Origin: Paenibacillus crassostreae | GTDB taxonomy: Bacteria > Bacillota > Bacilli > Paenibacillales > Paenibacillaceae | Length of the DNA: 64,000 bases | Direction of reading: 5' to 3' | NCBI RefSeq assembly: GCF_001857945.1 | Contig: NZ_CP017770.1 | Location: 682,001 to 746,000 of the forward strand | In this document: positions 9,686 through 18,283 of the stretch, in pieces | How the letters are laid out: each line of letters starts with the position of its first letter | Position numbering within the stretch: position 1 is the first letter of the stretch | The notes under the pieces: model-generated | Databases searched by the model: none | What the model saw: the letters and a program-made list of their open reading frames with translations, nothing else | Told to the model about the DNA's origin: nothing | Position numbers and translations under genes: made by a program

Positions 9686-10489
9686 TTAGTCAATGAATTG
9701 TTCGAAACCATATACCAGCCCTGTATATTCCATTACCTTTTGAATTCCTACTTTGACTCCCGGCATATATCCTGCACGCTCATAAGAATCATGTCGTATT
9801 TTTAGAGATTGACCGAATCCACCAAGTATAACTTCTTGTTGAGCAAATACGCCTGGCAAGCGTACACTATGAATTCGAAAGCCGTTATAATAACCACCGC
9901 GAGCTCCTTCGATCGTCTCTTCCTCTTTAGGATTCCCTTGACGAAGCTCCTTACGATTCTCAACAATCATTTCAGCTGTTTTAATCGCTGTTCCTGAAGG
10001 TGCATCCAGCTTCTGATCTCCATGATATTCAATAATTTCAAGATGCGGAAAGTACTTACTCGCCTGTGCAGCGAATTTCATCATCAATATCGCGCCAATA
10101 GAGAAGTTAGGTGCAATCAAACCACCAATTTCTTTCGCTTGACACAGCTTGTCCAGTTCTTCAATTTGTTCTGGTGTAAAGCCAGTCGTTCCAATCACTG
10201 GGCGAACGCCATGTTTAATAGCTAAAAATGTATTGGTATAAGCAAATTCCGGTGTAGTGAAGTCAACCATCACATCTGGCTTTTGCTCTACAAAGGCAAG
10301 TTCAATATCTGTCGTTATGATGATACCACTTGCGGGTAGTCCCACAAGACTAGCAGCATCAACTTCTCCTGCAGATCGATCCACCGCTGCAACTAATTCA
10401 AGTTCTGGGTCTTCTAATACCAATCTAACTACTTCCTTGCCCATGCGGCCACCCGCACCTACAACTGCTACTTTTATCGGATCTGACAT
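9686..10489 (-). CDS. dapB: 4-hydroxy-tetrahydrodipicolinate reductase
   Basis: DapB reduces the DapA product to tetrahydrodipicolinate in the lysine and diaminopimelate pathway, which also feeds spore dipicolinate. The 267-residue protein begins with the dinucleotide-binding [16 protein letters not shown], contains VDFTTPEF and PVIGTTGFT, and has the catalytic region [18 protein letters not shown] with the conserved His and Lys. The ATG lies 21 bases after the upstream TPR gene stop, and mgsA follows 20 bases downstream, so the gene is inside one operon starting at ypjD. Confidence 0.97.
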   Translation of the reverse strand: MSDPIKVAVVGAGGRMGKEVVRLVLEDPELELVAAVDRSAGEVDAASLVGLPASGIIITTDIELAFVEQKPDVMVDFTTPEFAYTNTFLAIKHGVRPVIGTTGFTPEQIEELDKLCQAKEIGGLIAPNFSIGAILMMKFAAQASKYFPHLEIIEYHGDQKLDAPSGTAIKTAEMIVENRKELRQGNPKEEETIEGARGGYYNGFRIHSVRLPGVFAQQEVILGGFGQSLKIRHDSYERAGYMPGVKVGIQKVMEYTGLVYGFEQFID

Positions 10490-10510
10490 TTTGTAATTCT
10501 CCCCACTTTC

Positions 10511-11050
10511 TTATCTTTTGAATGAATCATTTATATACTCTTTAAATCTCTTTTTAAGTTGTTCTAATAATTTATCCAGACCCTGTTCTGCTGGTAATAG
10601 AAACAATCCCTCTTTCAGCGTTGAAATAGCCGTAGCATGTTCATTGAGTTCACTATAAGCTAGCGCCAGCCATACATATGCATCACCATATAACGGATCT
10701 AGTTCGATGGCCTTTTTTAGTAAAGATACCACCTTATAATAATCAATAACTGTTGCCGCGTTTAATTGTTCCATTTGCTTCTTAGATTCTTGAACTATTA
10801 GTTTCGCATTAAGATGCTGGATATACAACTGATAGACCACTTTTCCCTGATCTAGCTGATGTGCCTTTTCAGCATGTTCGATCCCTTTGACAAGGTGATT
10901 ATTCCGAGCATAGGTAATGGAACATTTATAATGTAGTTCTGCATCCAAGGGGTTTAATGTAATTGCCTCTTCAAACAGACGAATGGCTCCAATGAAATCA
11001 TTTTGCAAAATACAACGGTACGCTTGCTGAACATAATCCTCCGTTTTCAT
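10511..11050 (-). CDS. TPR-repeat protein between ypjD and dapB
   Basis: This 179-residue soluble protein consists largely of tetratricopeptide repeats. Helix pairs such as AIRLFEEAITLNPLDAELHY, an ALAYSELNEHA unit and a KKAIELDPLYGDAYVWLAL unit show the TPR spacing, with about three to four repeats separated by a less regular middle. There is no signal peptide or membrane segment. The ATG has GGTGGG eight bases upstream. It sits inside the ypjD-dapB-mgsA-bsh run, where B. subtilis has no such gene. Together with the TPR gene beside panD it makes two TPR genes inserted in one otherwise conserved block. No specific function can be assigned. Confidence 0.75.
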   Translation of the reverse strand: MKTEDYVQQAYRCILQNDFIGAIRLFEEAITLNPLDAELHYKCSITYARNNHLVKGIEHAEKAHQLDQGKVVYQLYIQHLNAKLIVQESKKQMEQLNAATVIDYYKVVSLLKKAIELDPLYGDAYVWLALAYSELNEHATAISTLKEGLFLLPAEQGLDKLLEQLKKRFKEYINDSFKR

Positions 11051-11100
11051 GTGCTGTTCCCACCTTCGAATGGGTTTTGTACAGCATATGATAGTTTTAC

Positions 11101-11430
11101 CTAATCGGTGTTCTTTTTGGTCCAGCGATTAGCATCACGCGTATTAAATTTATGCATCACAGCATCATGTGATTTACTCAAGTCAATTCCTAATGAATTA
11201 GCGAAACACATGGTTATAAAAAGAATATCTCCCAACTCAAGCTCAATGGAATTATCCTCTTCACTTGCTTTCTTAGGTTTCTCACCGAATTGATGATTTA
11301 CCTCTCTTGCTAATTCGCCAACTTCTTCTGTCATTCGCGCTAGCATGGACATTGGGCTGAAATACCCTTCTTCAAATTGCGAAATATAACGATCAACTTC
11401 CCGCTGCATTTCCGCCAATGATTTCTCCAT
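11101..11430 (-). CDS. ypjD: MazG-like nucleotide pyrophosphohydrolase
   Basis: A 109-residue all-alpha NTP pyrophosphatase of the MazG/YpjD type. The metal-binding EEVGELAREV and the later ELELGDILF give the E-x-x-E ... E-x-x-D signature. The sequence closely follows B. subtilis YpjD, including EVDRYISQFEEGYFSP and the C-terminal HKFNTRDANRW. Two in-frame ATGs exist. The one at 11442 is only one base from AAAGGAG and so unlikely; 11430 is chosen and also matches the family start. It is probably the first gene of the dapB operon, divergent from ypjC. A house-cleaning role on abnormal nucleotides is inferred from the family, and the substrate is unknown. Confidence 0.88.
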   Translation of the reverse strand: MEKSLAEMQREVDRYISQFEEGYFSPMSMLARMTEEVGELAREVNHQFGEKPKKASEEDNSIELELGDILFITMCFANSLGIDLSKSHDAVMHKFNTRDANRWTKKNTD

Positions 11431-11615
11431 ATTCCTAACCATTCTCCTTTAGGTTGTACACGAAAATATAACCAATTTCTTTTTTTCATTTTACTCCAAT
11501 TGTCATACTAAAGCTATTTTGAAACTAATATTTTTTAAATAATTCACTTTAAAGGTATACTAAACATGACATAATAATCTATGTTTTTCCTATTTCTGAT
11601 ATTGCGGAGGATAAC

Positions 11616-12485
11616 ATGAAGACATTGAAGATCGGTTTACAATTCAAAATGATCGTACCCATCATTATAGGGACAGCCATATATGCTTTTGGTTTACTCT
11701 ATTTCATAATCCCTAACCAGCTGATGGAGGGTGGAGTGACAGGGATTACACTATTACTCAACTATGCTTTCCATATCCCCCCTTCCTTATCTACATTAAT
11801 TCTCAATATCCCTCTATTTATTCTGGGATGGATAATCCTAGGTAAGAAACAGATGCTTTATACCGGGATAGGGATCGCTTCCTTAACTTTTTTCCTTTGG
11901 TTTATTGAAAGACTCATTCTTAAGGGCCTGATCATTCCCTTTGAGACACAATACGATTATATTTTAGCTTCATTATATGCTGGGATTACCTTGGGTGCCG
12001 GTCTTGGCATAGTATTCCGTTCAGGAGGAACTACAGGAGGATCCGATATTATCGCCAAAATATGTAATCGTAAATTCGGATGGAGTATGGGTCAAATCAT
12101 ATTAGCATTGGATATCATCATTATCGGTGCAGCTTTATTCTTCATTCCCATTGAAAAGATACTATACACTTTTGTAACTGTATATATTGCATCTAAAGTA
12201 ATTGACTTCATCCAAGAAGGAGCATATGCTGCTAAAGCCTTTACAATTATTAGCGACCATGCGCCAGAGATTGCTGATCGCATCACAAATGAAATGGATC
12301 GAGGGGTAACCATCATTCCTGCCATTGGTGCCTATTCAAAGAAAGCCAAGTATATTGCCTATTGTGTTGTCTCAAGACAAGAAATCCATCGACTCACACT
12401 TATTGTGAAGTCAATGGACGCTAAAGCATTTATCATCATCAATGATGTACGAGATGTTCAGGGAGAAGGATTTCACGAAGAGTGA
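11616..12485 (+). CDS. ypjC: YitT-family (DUF2179) multipass membrane protein
   Basis: A 289-residue inner-membrane protein with five or so hydrophobic segments in the first 190 residues, including the typical GLLYFIIPNQLMEGGVTGITLL and a GAGLGIVFRSGGTTGGSDII loop. A soluble C-terminal DUF2179 domain follows, containing GVTIIPAIGAYS and YCVVSRQEIHRL. The family is widespread in Firmicutes and its function is unknown. GCGGAGG lies five bases before the ATG. It is the only plus-strand gene in the first 22 kb, divergent from ypjD and convergent with ypjB, the same arrangement as ypjB-ypjC-ypjD in B. subtilis allowing for strand. Confidence 0.88.
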   Translation: MKTLKIGLQFKMIVPIIIGTAIYAFGLLYFIIPNQLMEGGVTGITLLLNYAFHIPPSLSTLILNIPLFILGWIILGKKQMLYTGIGIASLTFFLWFIERLILKGLIIPFETQYDYILASLYAGITLGAGLGIVFRSGGTTGGSDIIAKICNRKFGWSMGQIILALDIIIIGAALFFIPIEKILYTFVTVYIASKVIDFIQEGAYAAKAFTIISDHAPEIADRITNEMDRGVTIIPAIGAYSKKAKYIAYCVVSRQEIHRLTLIVKSMDAKAFIIINDVRDVQGEGFHEE

Positions 12486-12503
12486 TCGGGGAAATACATA
12501 TGA

Positions 12504-13343
12504 TTAAGGGAGAAATGATTTCCATGTCCTTTTCTCCCCTTGGTATTTCTTATATCCAACGTAAATCAATATAGATAGAATGAAAATTGCAGCAATCCAA
12601 ATACTTTTATGATAGGAATATGGGTCATATTGTACCGAAAAAGCCGCTTCATCTCTTTTCTTCCCAAATAATTCATTAAATAATTGTTCCCCTTGAGCAA
12701 TAGCACTTCTTATCGATTCTGGCTTAGAACTCAACGAAGTTGTTATCCCCCCCGCAAAAGAAATCCATGAATCAATCATATTCACCTCGTAAGGTTTCTT
12801 ATGTATAACTACGGCTGGTCGAATTAATTCATAGTGTGCTTGTAGATTATCATACGCTTTTTTTAAACCGACATTATTATTCTCATTCAATTGATTATGC
12901 ATCTTACTTAAGTCCTCACGTACGACTTTATAATACTGATGCCATAATGGTTGTTCTGTATTATTTAGACTATCTGCTGCTAATCTTAATTTTGCTGCTG
13001 CAGTTAACCAAAGATCAGGTTGAATCGTTGCTTGAGCCGTAGCAATTTTCATTTCAATGATACATTCTGATAGAGCATGAATACCTTCAATACCGGTAAT
13101 ATTTTGGAACGAAGAGGATGTGAAAATCTGCTCTATTTTTTCCGTTTCCAAACGCACCTCTGTTAAATTCCCATCTACAACATTACGATATAATCTCTCA
13201 GCAACCATGCTCAGCTCTTTAGCCTGTTGAGTTGGTTCTGATGATATCTCCTTTGCAACAATCACATCATCATTCATTACGATCATGATTATGAAGCTTA
13301 ATACCAGCAATAACAGTGGATGAGATTTGATCATCCTAGACAT
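12504..13343 (-). CDS. ypjB: Sporulation protein YpjB-like, signal peptide and C-terminal membrane anchor
   Basis: The 279-residue protein starts with a basic stretch and a hydrophobic core (LLLLVLSFIIMIVM) that reads as a signal sequence. A mostly helical extracytoplasmic region follows, and a membrane segment near residues 252-268 (IWIAAIFILSILIYVGY) precedes a basic cytoplasmic tail. Placement next to ypjA and ypjC supports assignment to YpjB, which is annotated as a sporulation protein in Bacillus. The ATG at 13343 has AGGAGG about eight bases upstream. I see no enzymatic motif. The name rests on gene order and architecture more than on sequence motifs. Confidence 0.7.
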   Translation of the reverse strand: MSRMIKSHPLLLLVLSFIIMIVMNDDVIVAKEISSEPTQQAKELSMVAERLYRNVVDGNLTEVRLETEKIEQIFTSSSFQNITGIEGIHALSECIIEMKIATAQATIQPDLWLTAAAKLRLAADSLNNTEQPLWHQYYKVVREDLSKMHNQLNENNNVGLKKAYDNLQAHYELIRPAVVIHKKPYEVNMIDSWISFAGGITTSLSSKPESIRSAIAQGEQLFNELFGKKRDEAAFSVQYDPYSYHKSIWIAAIFILSILIYVGYKKYQGEKRTWKSFLP

Positions 13344-13422
13344 GGGACATCCCTCCTACCGTAAATGTATGGTACGAGGGATGCTTATAGAACCGGTGAT
13401 TTATATTTCCATGATTACTCTC

Positions 13423-14064
13423 TCACTTGATTACATGCTTATGAACTCTAGTATATTTCAAGGTAATCCAAGTAACGACAACACTAAAAATCGTAAGAAC
13501 AATCGTAAAATTCTGTACCTCTGTTATATTATCTCCCAAGACATTAGGCAACCAAGGATAAACTCCATATGTATAATCTATGAAATCATTCAGTAGAGTC
13601 CATGCGGCAGCTCCAAGTAATATACGTGAATTGAATTTAAAAAAGCGAACATACAATAATGATTCAACAACCATAGCCGAATGAGATACAACAAGCATCC
13701 AATCCTGCCATTGAAGAATATCTCCTTGGTATTGACCTGCAAAAATTATACTACTTGCCCATATCCCATATTTCACGGAAGTCACTACTGCTAGCGCTTC
13801 GATTATATAACGAGCATTCTTCCCCCAGGTTGTCCGAGGTGGAAACAATAAACATCCGACAGCGACCGTAAAGAACAAACTAGCAGTAGGACTATCAGGA
13901 ACAAATACTACAATCCATGATGAATAATGTTCAAGTGTGTATTCCATCTGTCCGCCATACCATATATATCCATATACTGTTCCCAATAAATTACAAATGA
14001 ATAAAAGCCAAAGGAAATTATTTTTACTTAAAAATGTTTTACTCCAGAAATAGGAAATGGACAA
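13423..14064 (-). CDS. ypjA: YpjA-like DUF1405 membrane protein, TTG start
   Basis: A 213-residue multipass membrane protein with about six hydrophobic segments, including LLFICNLLGTVYGYIWY and FTVAVGCLLFPP. Its location directly after qcrABC and before ypjB matches B. subtilis ypjA, a DUF1405 protein of unknown function. The start is a TTG at 14064 with AGGAGG seven bases before it; no ATG lies at a sensible place near the N-terminus. Conserved aromatic and acidic residues between helices (WYGGQMEY, DFIDYTYG) are typical of the family. No function can be assigned from sequence. Confidence 0.75.
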   Translation of the reverse strand: MSISYFWSKTFLSKNNFLWLLFICNLLGTVYGYIWYGGQMEYTLEHYSSWIVVFVPDSPTASLFFTVAVGCLLFPPRTTWGKNARYIIEALAVVTSVKYGIWASSIIFAGQYQGDILQWQDWMLVVSHSAMVVESLLYVRFFKFNSRILLGAAAWTLLNDFIDYTYGVYPWLPNVLGDNITEVQNFTIVLTIFSVVVTWITLKYTRVHKHVIK

Positions 14065-14090
14065 CGATGTACCTCCTTATGTAATAACCA

Positions 14091-14126
14091 TTAAAAGAAA
14101 CCTGATCTAATAAAACGATCAGGTTT
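14091..14126 (-). terminator. Rho-independent terminator of qcrABC
   Basis: A perfect stem, AACCTGATC with GATCAGGTT around an A/T-rich loop, lies just past the qcrC stop and is followed on the minus strand by TTTCTTTT. The plus strand also has a T run, so it may work both ways, though no plus-strand gene uses it. Confidence 0.85.
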
Positions 14127-14140
14127 TTCATTTCATTTTA

Positions 14141-15010
14141 CTATTCTGCTTTTTGTTTCGCAAGCCAAGTTGCAAGTTCAGTCACGTCTTGATCGGTTAA
14201 CCCAGTTGCAATCGCATTGTCATACATAGGAGGCATAGTTCCTTGACCCTCTTTAATGATCCCTAGAATAGCAGCTTCATCATGAGTATCACCAATACCC
14301 CGTAACGATGGTCCAGAAGCCCCTTTCAAATCTACAGCATGACAACTAATACATCCTGCTAATTTGAACGTCTCCATCGCTACATCATCCTTGTCCACGA
14401 TCGCCACTTCTTCAGTTACAATAGCGTTAGAAGTCGGAAGACCTTGCGCTCGCTTCTCCTGCGCTTCTTCCTCACGTTGAATATGCTCTGGTACCTGATT
14501 CGTAGCTTCTAGTTCATGAACATAGTGAGTCCAAGCCGTATTAGTCAGATACACGATCGCCGCAAGTGATAATAACATAAGTGATGAAGCAATCGGTCTA
14601 CGATAGAAACGTCTCTCTTTACCTGTATCTAGGAAGGGAGCAAGTAATAATGCCGTGAAAGCTACCCCTGTTACACCGATTACACCAAGTGCCACATAGT
14701 CTCCTGAGGCATATGGTAATTTCAAATACTCATATAAGAATAAGAAATACCAGTCTGGCATCGGTATGATCGATGCGCTTGGATTAGCTGGATAACCAAG
14801 CGGAGCTGGTTCAGCAATCGTTAATACTAAGAACCCTACCAGAACAACAACCCCAACCATCCATTCTTTCAACAAAAAGTTAGGGATAAAAGCTTCCGAT
14901 TTACCAGGATAAGCTGTGTAATCTGGGGGTACAATATAACCATTGGCTTTTTTTACACGCGAATCTCCAACAAAGACTACCTTTTCTTTCGAATCTTTTC
15001 CGTGCGCCAT
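14141..15010 (-). CDS. qcrC: Menaquinol:cytochrome c reductase cytochrome b/c subunit
   Basis: QcrC is the fused third subunit of the Bacillus-type bc complex. The N-terminal part (about residues 45-160) corresponds to subunit IV of b6f complexes, with three membrane helices and the PMPDWYFLFLYEYLKLPY segment at the quinol site. A linker follows, and then a C-terminal cytochrome c domain with C220-I-S-C-H224 for covalent haem and GTMPPMYD supplying the axial methionine. Length 289 residues, close to B. subtilis QcrC. ATG start. Last gene of qcrABC, with a strong terminator downstream. It acts in the membrane, passing electrons from menaquinol to cytochrome c oxidase. Confidence 0.96.
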   Translation of the reverse strand: MAHGKDSKEKVVFVGDSRVKKANGYIVPPDYTAYPGKSEAFIPNFLLKEWMVGVVVLVGFLVLTIAEPAPLGYPANPSASIIPMPDWYFLFLYEYLKLPYASGDYVALGVIGVTGVAFTALLLAPFLDTGKERRFYRRPIASSLMLLSLAAIVYLTNTAWTHYVHELEATNQVPEHIQREEEAQEKRAQGLPTSNAIVTEEVAIVDKDDVAMETFKLAGCISCHAVDLKGASGPSLRGIGDTHDEAAILGIIKEGQGTMPPMYDNAIATGLTDQDVTELATWLAKQKAE

Positions 15011-15028
15011 CAGTAAACCTCCCTTCTT

Positions 15029-15700
15029 TTATAGTGGACCGGAAATTCCTTGTCTGCGGATCATAATGAAATGTCCGACCAACAGAGTTAGCAATACGGC
15101 CGGGAGGAAGAATACATGTAATGCAAAGAATCTAGTAAGCGTCTGTGCACCTACGATAGTTCCACCTTGCATTAATTCCTTCAAGACAGGTCCTAAATAG
15201 GGTACAGAGTTAGCAATTTCCATCGTTACTTTCGTTGCAAAGTATGCTTTGTTATCCCATGGGAGTAAGTAACCTGTTAATCCTAAGCCCAGCATAACAA
15301 AGAATATAAGCATACCTACAACCCAGTTCATTTCACGAGGTGCTTTATATGAACCCGTAAAGAAAACTCGCATCGTATGTAAAAACATCATTACAATAAC
15401 TAAACTCGCTCCCCAGTGGTGCATTCCTCGTACAATTTGACCAAATGCAACCTGTGTCTGTAAGTACTCTACACTGTTGTAAGCGTTCATAATATCAGGC
15501 ACATAATACATTGTCAGGAACATACCTGACAAAATTTGAATAACAGTAATGAAGAATGTCAATCCACCGAAGCAATAAACAAAAGCAGAGAAATGATGTG
15601 CCGGGTTAACATGTTCCGGAACTTCATGATCTGCAACGTCTCTCCATATCGGCGTGATATCAAGACGTTCGTCAATCCAGTTATAGATATTCTTAAACAT
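15029..15700 (-). CDS. qcrB: Menaquinol:cytochrome c reductase cytochrome b subunit
   Basis: The 223-residue protein is the b6-type cytochrome of the bc complex, with four membrane helices. The paired haem-ligand histidines are visible in GMHHWGASLVIVMMFLHTMR and in FALHVFFLPAVLLTLLVGHF. Cys43 (FVYCFGGL) corresponds to the cysteine that covalently holds an extra c-type haem in b6 and Bacillus QcrB proteins. The ATG at 15700 lies 16 bases after the qcrA stop. It works with the Rieske protein QcrA and cytochrome b/c QcrC to oxidise menaquinol; the menaquinone genes lie at the other end of this window. Confidence 0.97.
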   Translation of the reverse strand: MFKNIYNWIDERLDITPIWRDVADHEVPEHVNPAHHFSAFVYCFGGLTFFITVIQILSGMFLTMYYVPDIMNAYNSVEYLQTQVAFGQIVRGMHHWGASLVIVMMFLHTMRVFFTGSYKAPREMNWVVGMLIFFVMLGLGLTGYLLPWDNKAYFATKVTMEIANSVPYLGPVLKELMQGGTIVGAQTLTRFFALHVFFLPAVLLTLLVGHFIMIRRQGISGPL

Positions 15701-15716
15701 CCGAAATATTCGCCTC

Positions 15717-16262
15717 CTATTTCACTACCGTATTTGATTCAGTACTGCCCAAGTAAACCCATCCATTTTCAATTTTAACTTTATAAGTATCAAGTGGTTT
15801 TGGTGATACAGCCAAGGTCTGGCCTACTTTCGTATAACGCGCACCATGGCAAGGACAGTGATACTCATCTGGATAAGATTTATTATTATTCCATCCAACA
15901 GTACAGCCTAAATGTTTACAAATAGGAGATAATGCATAAATGGTACCGGATTCATCCTTACGAATCCATGCAACTAAATTAGCAGTACTTGGATACCAGC
16001 CATCCTGTTGCTTTAGTTCAAAAGAAAACTCTTGTGGTTCATTGTTAATTTTAGTTACTTCAGCTACTTTTACGTAATCACCGTCAGCTTTCTTTTGCAG
16101 AATAGGATCTACTGCGAAACGTACCATTGGCAAGATTGCTCCTGCTGCCATATAGGCTGTGGCACCTCCCAATGTATAAGTAAGAAATTGTCGACGGGAC
16201 ATTTCCTTATTACTATTGGGTATGTACTCTGCTTCATGATGATCATTTTGGTTGTTCCCCAT
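15717..16262 (-). CDS. qcrA: Rieske iron-sulfur subunit of menaquinol:cytochrome c reductase
   Basis: The 181-residue protein has a short charged N-terminus, a twin-arginine style motif SRRQFLTYTLGG followed by a hydrophobic helix that anchors it in the membrane, and a C-terminal Rieske domain. The [2Fe-2S] ligands are in CKHLGC and CPCHGARY, giving the C-x-H ... C-x-x-H pattern. A longer frame opens with a TTG at 16307, but AAGGGGG lies eight bases before the ATG at 16262, so that is the start. First gene of qcrABC. A good sigma-A promoter and two TGTGACA elements lie upstream. Confidence 0.96.
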   Translation of the reverse strand: MGNNQNDHHEAEYIPNSNKEMSRRQFLTYTLGGATAYMAAGAILPMVRFAVDPILQKKADGDYVKVAEVTKINNEPQEFSFELKQQDGWYPSTANLVAWIRKDESGTIYALSPICKHLGCTVGWNNNKSYPDEYHCPCHGARYTKVGQTLAVSPKPLDTYKVKIENGWVYLGSTESNTVVK

Positions 16263-16341
16263 ATCTTCAACCCCCTTTTTCAACCCGTTCATTAAGTAGT
16301 AATTCAATGATATTTATCACACCAATTACCAAGACAACTTA

Positions 16342-16370
16342 ATAATATATGAGCCTCTTAAGACCGTCAA
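16342..16370 (-). promoter_or_regulatory. Sigma-A promoter of qcrABC
   Basis: On the minus strand TTGACG (16365-16370) and TATTAT (16342-16347) are separated by 17 bases, 5/6 matches each to the consensus. The predicted start of transcription is about 75 bases before the qcrA ATG. Confidence 0.7.
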
Positions 16371-16387
16371 GAATTCACGTTCATTTT

Positions 16388-16438
16388 CTTGTCACAAATA
16401 AATCATGTTTCGAATTAATTGTTGAAAATTTGTCACAT
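16388..16438 (-). promoter_or_regulatory. Two TGTGACA direct repeats upstream of the qcr promoter (candidate ResD boxes)
   Basis: Minus-strand TTTGTGACAAG (16388-16398) and AATGTGACAAA (around 16428-16438) are direct repeats about four helical turns apart, 20-70 bases upstream of the -35. The B. subtilis ResD consensus is TTTGTGAAT, and qcrABC is ResD-dependent there, so these are plausible activator sites. The second repeat touches the ypiF stop. Confidence 0.35.
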
Positions 16439-16879
16439 TTATAATGGATCACCTTTCATCCAGAGACGTTCAATCCTATTTTGTACGATAGCAGTTAAAG
16501 TCAACTGTTCATTGCCCATGATCTTTTCTAATAGCGGTTGCGATAGTACTAAATCCGAATAAGGACATTGGGATGACTCTACATATGTATCCGCTGTCAC
16601 AATGATAACATACTTGAATCCACTTTTTTTGATTTTGTGACAAAGTTCATTTACCAATTCGTATTTTTCGTTAATATCATAATGGAAAGCGGGATAAGTA
16701 ATCGTTCTGCCACGGTATCTATTCTCAACTAAATCCAATAAATCACGTAATCTTTCTAAAGCTGCTGTAGCTTCAATGGGGCTTTCTACACCCTTGAGCC
16801 CGGTGAAAGGAATAATACAAGTGTCTAAATACGGTTGTAGTTCTAGCCAAGATTCAGAGGATATTTCGCTGAATTTCAT
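16439..16879 (-). CDS. ypiF: DUF2487 protein YpiF-like
   Basis: A 146-residue soluble protein without recognised catalytic motifs. The family is defined by B. subtilis YpiF, which sits in the same place directly upstream of qcrA. Features seen here are an N-terminal WLELQPYLDTCIIPFTGL segment, a YRGRTITYPAFHY stretch, and KYVIIVTADTY, which reads like a beta strand of an alpha/beta fold. The ATG at 16888 is directly against the ribosome site, so the ATG at 16879, eight bases after AAAGGA, is chosen. Function unknown. Terminator-separated from the IDEAL peptide upstream. Confidence 0.75.
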   Translation of the reverse strand: MKFSEISSESWLELQPYLDTCIIPFTGLKGVESPIEATAALERLRDLLDLVENRYRGRTITYPAFHYDINEKYELVNELCHKIKKSGFKYVIIVTADTYVESSQCPYSDLVLSQPLLEKIMGNEQLTLTAIVQNRIERLWMKGDPL

Positions 16880-16921
16880 ATAAGTCATCCTTTCTGTGTT
16901 GCTTCTCTCCTATAATTTAAA

Positions 16922-16956
16922 CTAAAAAAAAAGAAATGCATAGTTGCATTTCTTTA
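16922..16956 (-). terminator. Rho-independent terminator after the IDEAL-domain gene
   Basis: AAAGAAATGCA and TGCATTTCTTT form a perfect stem with a four-base loop, followed by a long T run on the minus strand. The stem begins at the stop codon of the IDEAL gene. Confidence 0.9.
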
Positions 16957-17133
16957 AATCAAAGTCTTAAGCTCTTCGGTTAGTTCGGTGAAAGCTACCT
17001 TATCTCTATTAGCTAATGCTTTGTCAATCTTCTTATAGACCTCTTCACTGCGATATTTACGTAGTGCCTCATCCCAGATCATTTCAGCTGATAACCCTAG
17101 CATGACTTCGTAAGTAACTTTCAACTTATCCAA
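16954..17133 (-). CDS. Small stand-alone IDEAL-domain protein, TTG start
   Basis: A 59-residue peptide. Its C-terminal half, EEVYKKIDKALANRDKVAF followed by TELTEELKTL, fits the IDEAL domain, a roughly 40-residue module. In B. subtilis YpiB that domain forms the C-terminus of a 179-residue protein encoded at this same chromosomal position. Here the larger N-terminal domain of YpiB is missing and the module stands alone. The start is the TTG at 17133 with GGAGG nine bases before it. The larger frame opening at 17196 overlaps the preceding gene and lacks a ribosome site. Probably translated with the upstream 376-residue gene, 19 bases away. Function unknown. Confidence 0.7.
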   Translation of the reverse strand: MDKLKVTYEVMLGLSAEMIWDEALRKYRSEEVYKKIDKALANRDKVAFTELTEELKTLI

Positions 17134-17152
17134 TTGAATGCACCTCCAAACT

Positions 17153-18283
17153 TCAGATCTTAATATTACCTTTAGTAAGAACCATATCGTTCTCAAGCAT
17201 TCTGTTGCCCCATAGTGTCATTTTTACAACGGTCCCTTCCCCTTCACTCTCTCCAATACGAACAAACCCTAAATGCATCATCATCTGTATGATTCGTTGC
17301 TCGATGATTGACTGTGATGTATCGTAGTAGAATGGTTTAATCAGCCACCCTATAGCCTCATACAACGAAGAAAGCGTAACCCAATCATGACAACACTGTC
17401 CAATCCAATACACAATGGAGTTTAAATTCGGAATAGGACGTTTATACAATCTTAACCAATAACGAAAAATATACACCATATCTTCGCTTTTTCCTTGTTC
17501 CAAGTATTCGAGTCCTATCTTTGTCATTATTAGTCTATGAGATAATTCATCTATATACCCCATATGTAGGGCATAATCATAGATCAAAGATAATCTACTT
17601 GGATATAAATGAAAAGTTTTACCATATCCGAACCTCCATCCTCCTTTTGATAAAAGAGGTTCTGAAATGTGAAAACTCTCCATCAACTGTTGTTGATTTC
17701 TTCGATACATCGCACAATCATGGTTCATTTCAATCTCATGTTGATGAACATAACGAAGAAAACAATCTAAATCCTCCACCAATAATCCTTGTTCTTCACG
17801 ATAAACAGCGGGTTCCCCAGAGTGTATTAGAGAACTCTTGAAATATTCACCTAATTCCTTACGAAATCTTTCCTTTAGATCACGAGGAACTTGATACAAA
17901 TACTTCGTATCCTGTAACAAACCATTAAATAGCCATCCACTTTTTTTGAAGCGTGCAATCGTTTCACGTGAACTTGGATTTTGTATCTGCTCTCTCGAAG
18001 TCCCATTCTCAACATCCGCAAAGGAAGTTTGCTTTATGATTGCAATAAGTTCCTCAACATTGAAGTAATTCCGACTATCGAATAAAATCGCATTCAGAAA
18101 TCTCAAATCGTCTACGGAAAGAGATCGAATTTGTTGGCCAATGAAATCTTTTCCATTCAAAGCTACTAATATACTCTGAATTAATTCATGTTTCGAATTC
18201 TTCCTGCACTCACATTGATAGTGGCTTGCTATGGTTGTTAATTGACCAATATCGGCAAACGTGAGCATATCCGCTAGATTCAT
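17153..18283 (-). CDS. Unrecognised 376-residue protein at the ypiA/ypiB position
   Basis: I do not recognise this family. The 376-residue protein is soluble, helix-rich and has no signal sequence. The N-terminus (FADIGQLTTIASHYQCECRK, then NSKHELIQSILVAL) looks like a SAP- or winged-helix-like nucleic acid-binding module. Later segments (VNWIGQ-like helices and LSSLYEAIGWLIKPF) have the spacing of repeated winged helices seen in helicase-associated proteins. That comparison is only impressionistic. The ATG at 18283 has GTGAGG nine bases upstream; a GTG at 18298 is less well placed. It lies where B. subtilis has ypiA and the bulk of ypiB, and is followed by the small IDEAL gene. At its 5' side the conserved synteny ends. 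Confidence 0.6.
   Translation of the reverse strand: MNLADMLTFADIGQLTTIASHYQCECRKNSKHELIQSILVALNGKDFIGQQIRSLSVDDLRFLNAILFDSRNYFNVEELIAIIKQTSFADVENGTSREQIQNPSSRETIARFKKSGWLFNGLLQDTKYLYQVPRDLKERFRKELGEYFKSSLIHSGEPAVYREEQGLLVEDLDCFLRYVHQHEIEMNHDCAMYRRNQQQLMESFHISEPLLSKGGWRFGYGKTFHLYPSRLSLIYDYALHMGYIDELSHRLIMTKIGLEYLEQGKSEDMVYIFRYWLRLYKRPIPNLNSIVYWIGQCCHDWVTLSSLYEAIGWLIKPFYYDTSQSIIEQRIIQMMMHLGFVRIGESEGEGTVVKMTLWGNRMLENDMVLTKGNIKI

Noticed and set aside
12506..12541. A hairpin at the convergent ypjC/ypjB ends as a terminator
   Set aside because: A stem AAGGG-AGAAA can form, but it lies inside the ypjB coding end and has no T run on either strand.
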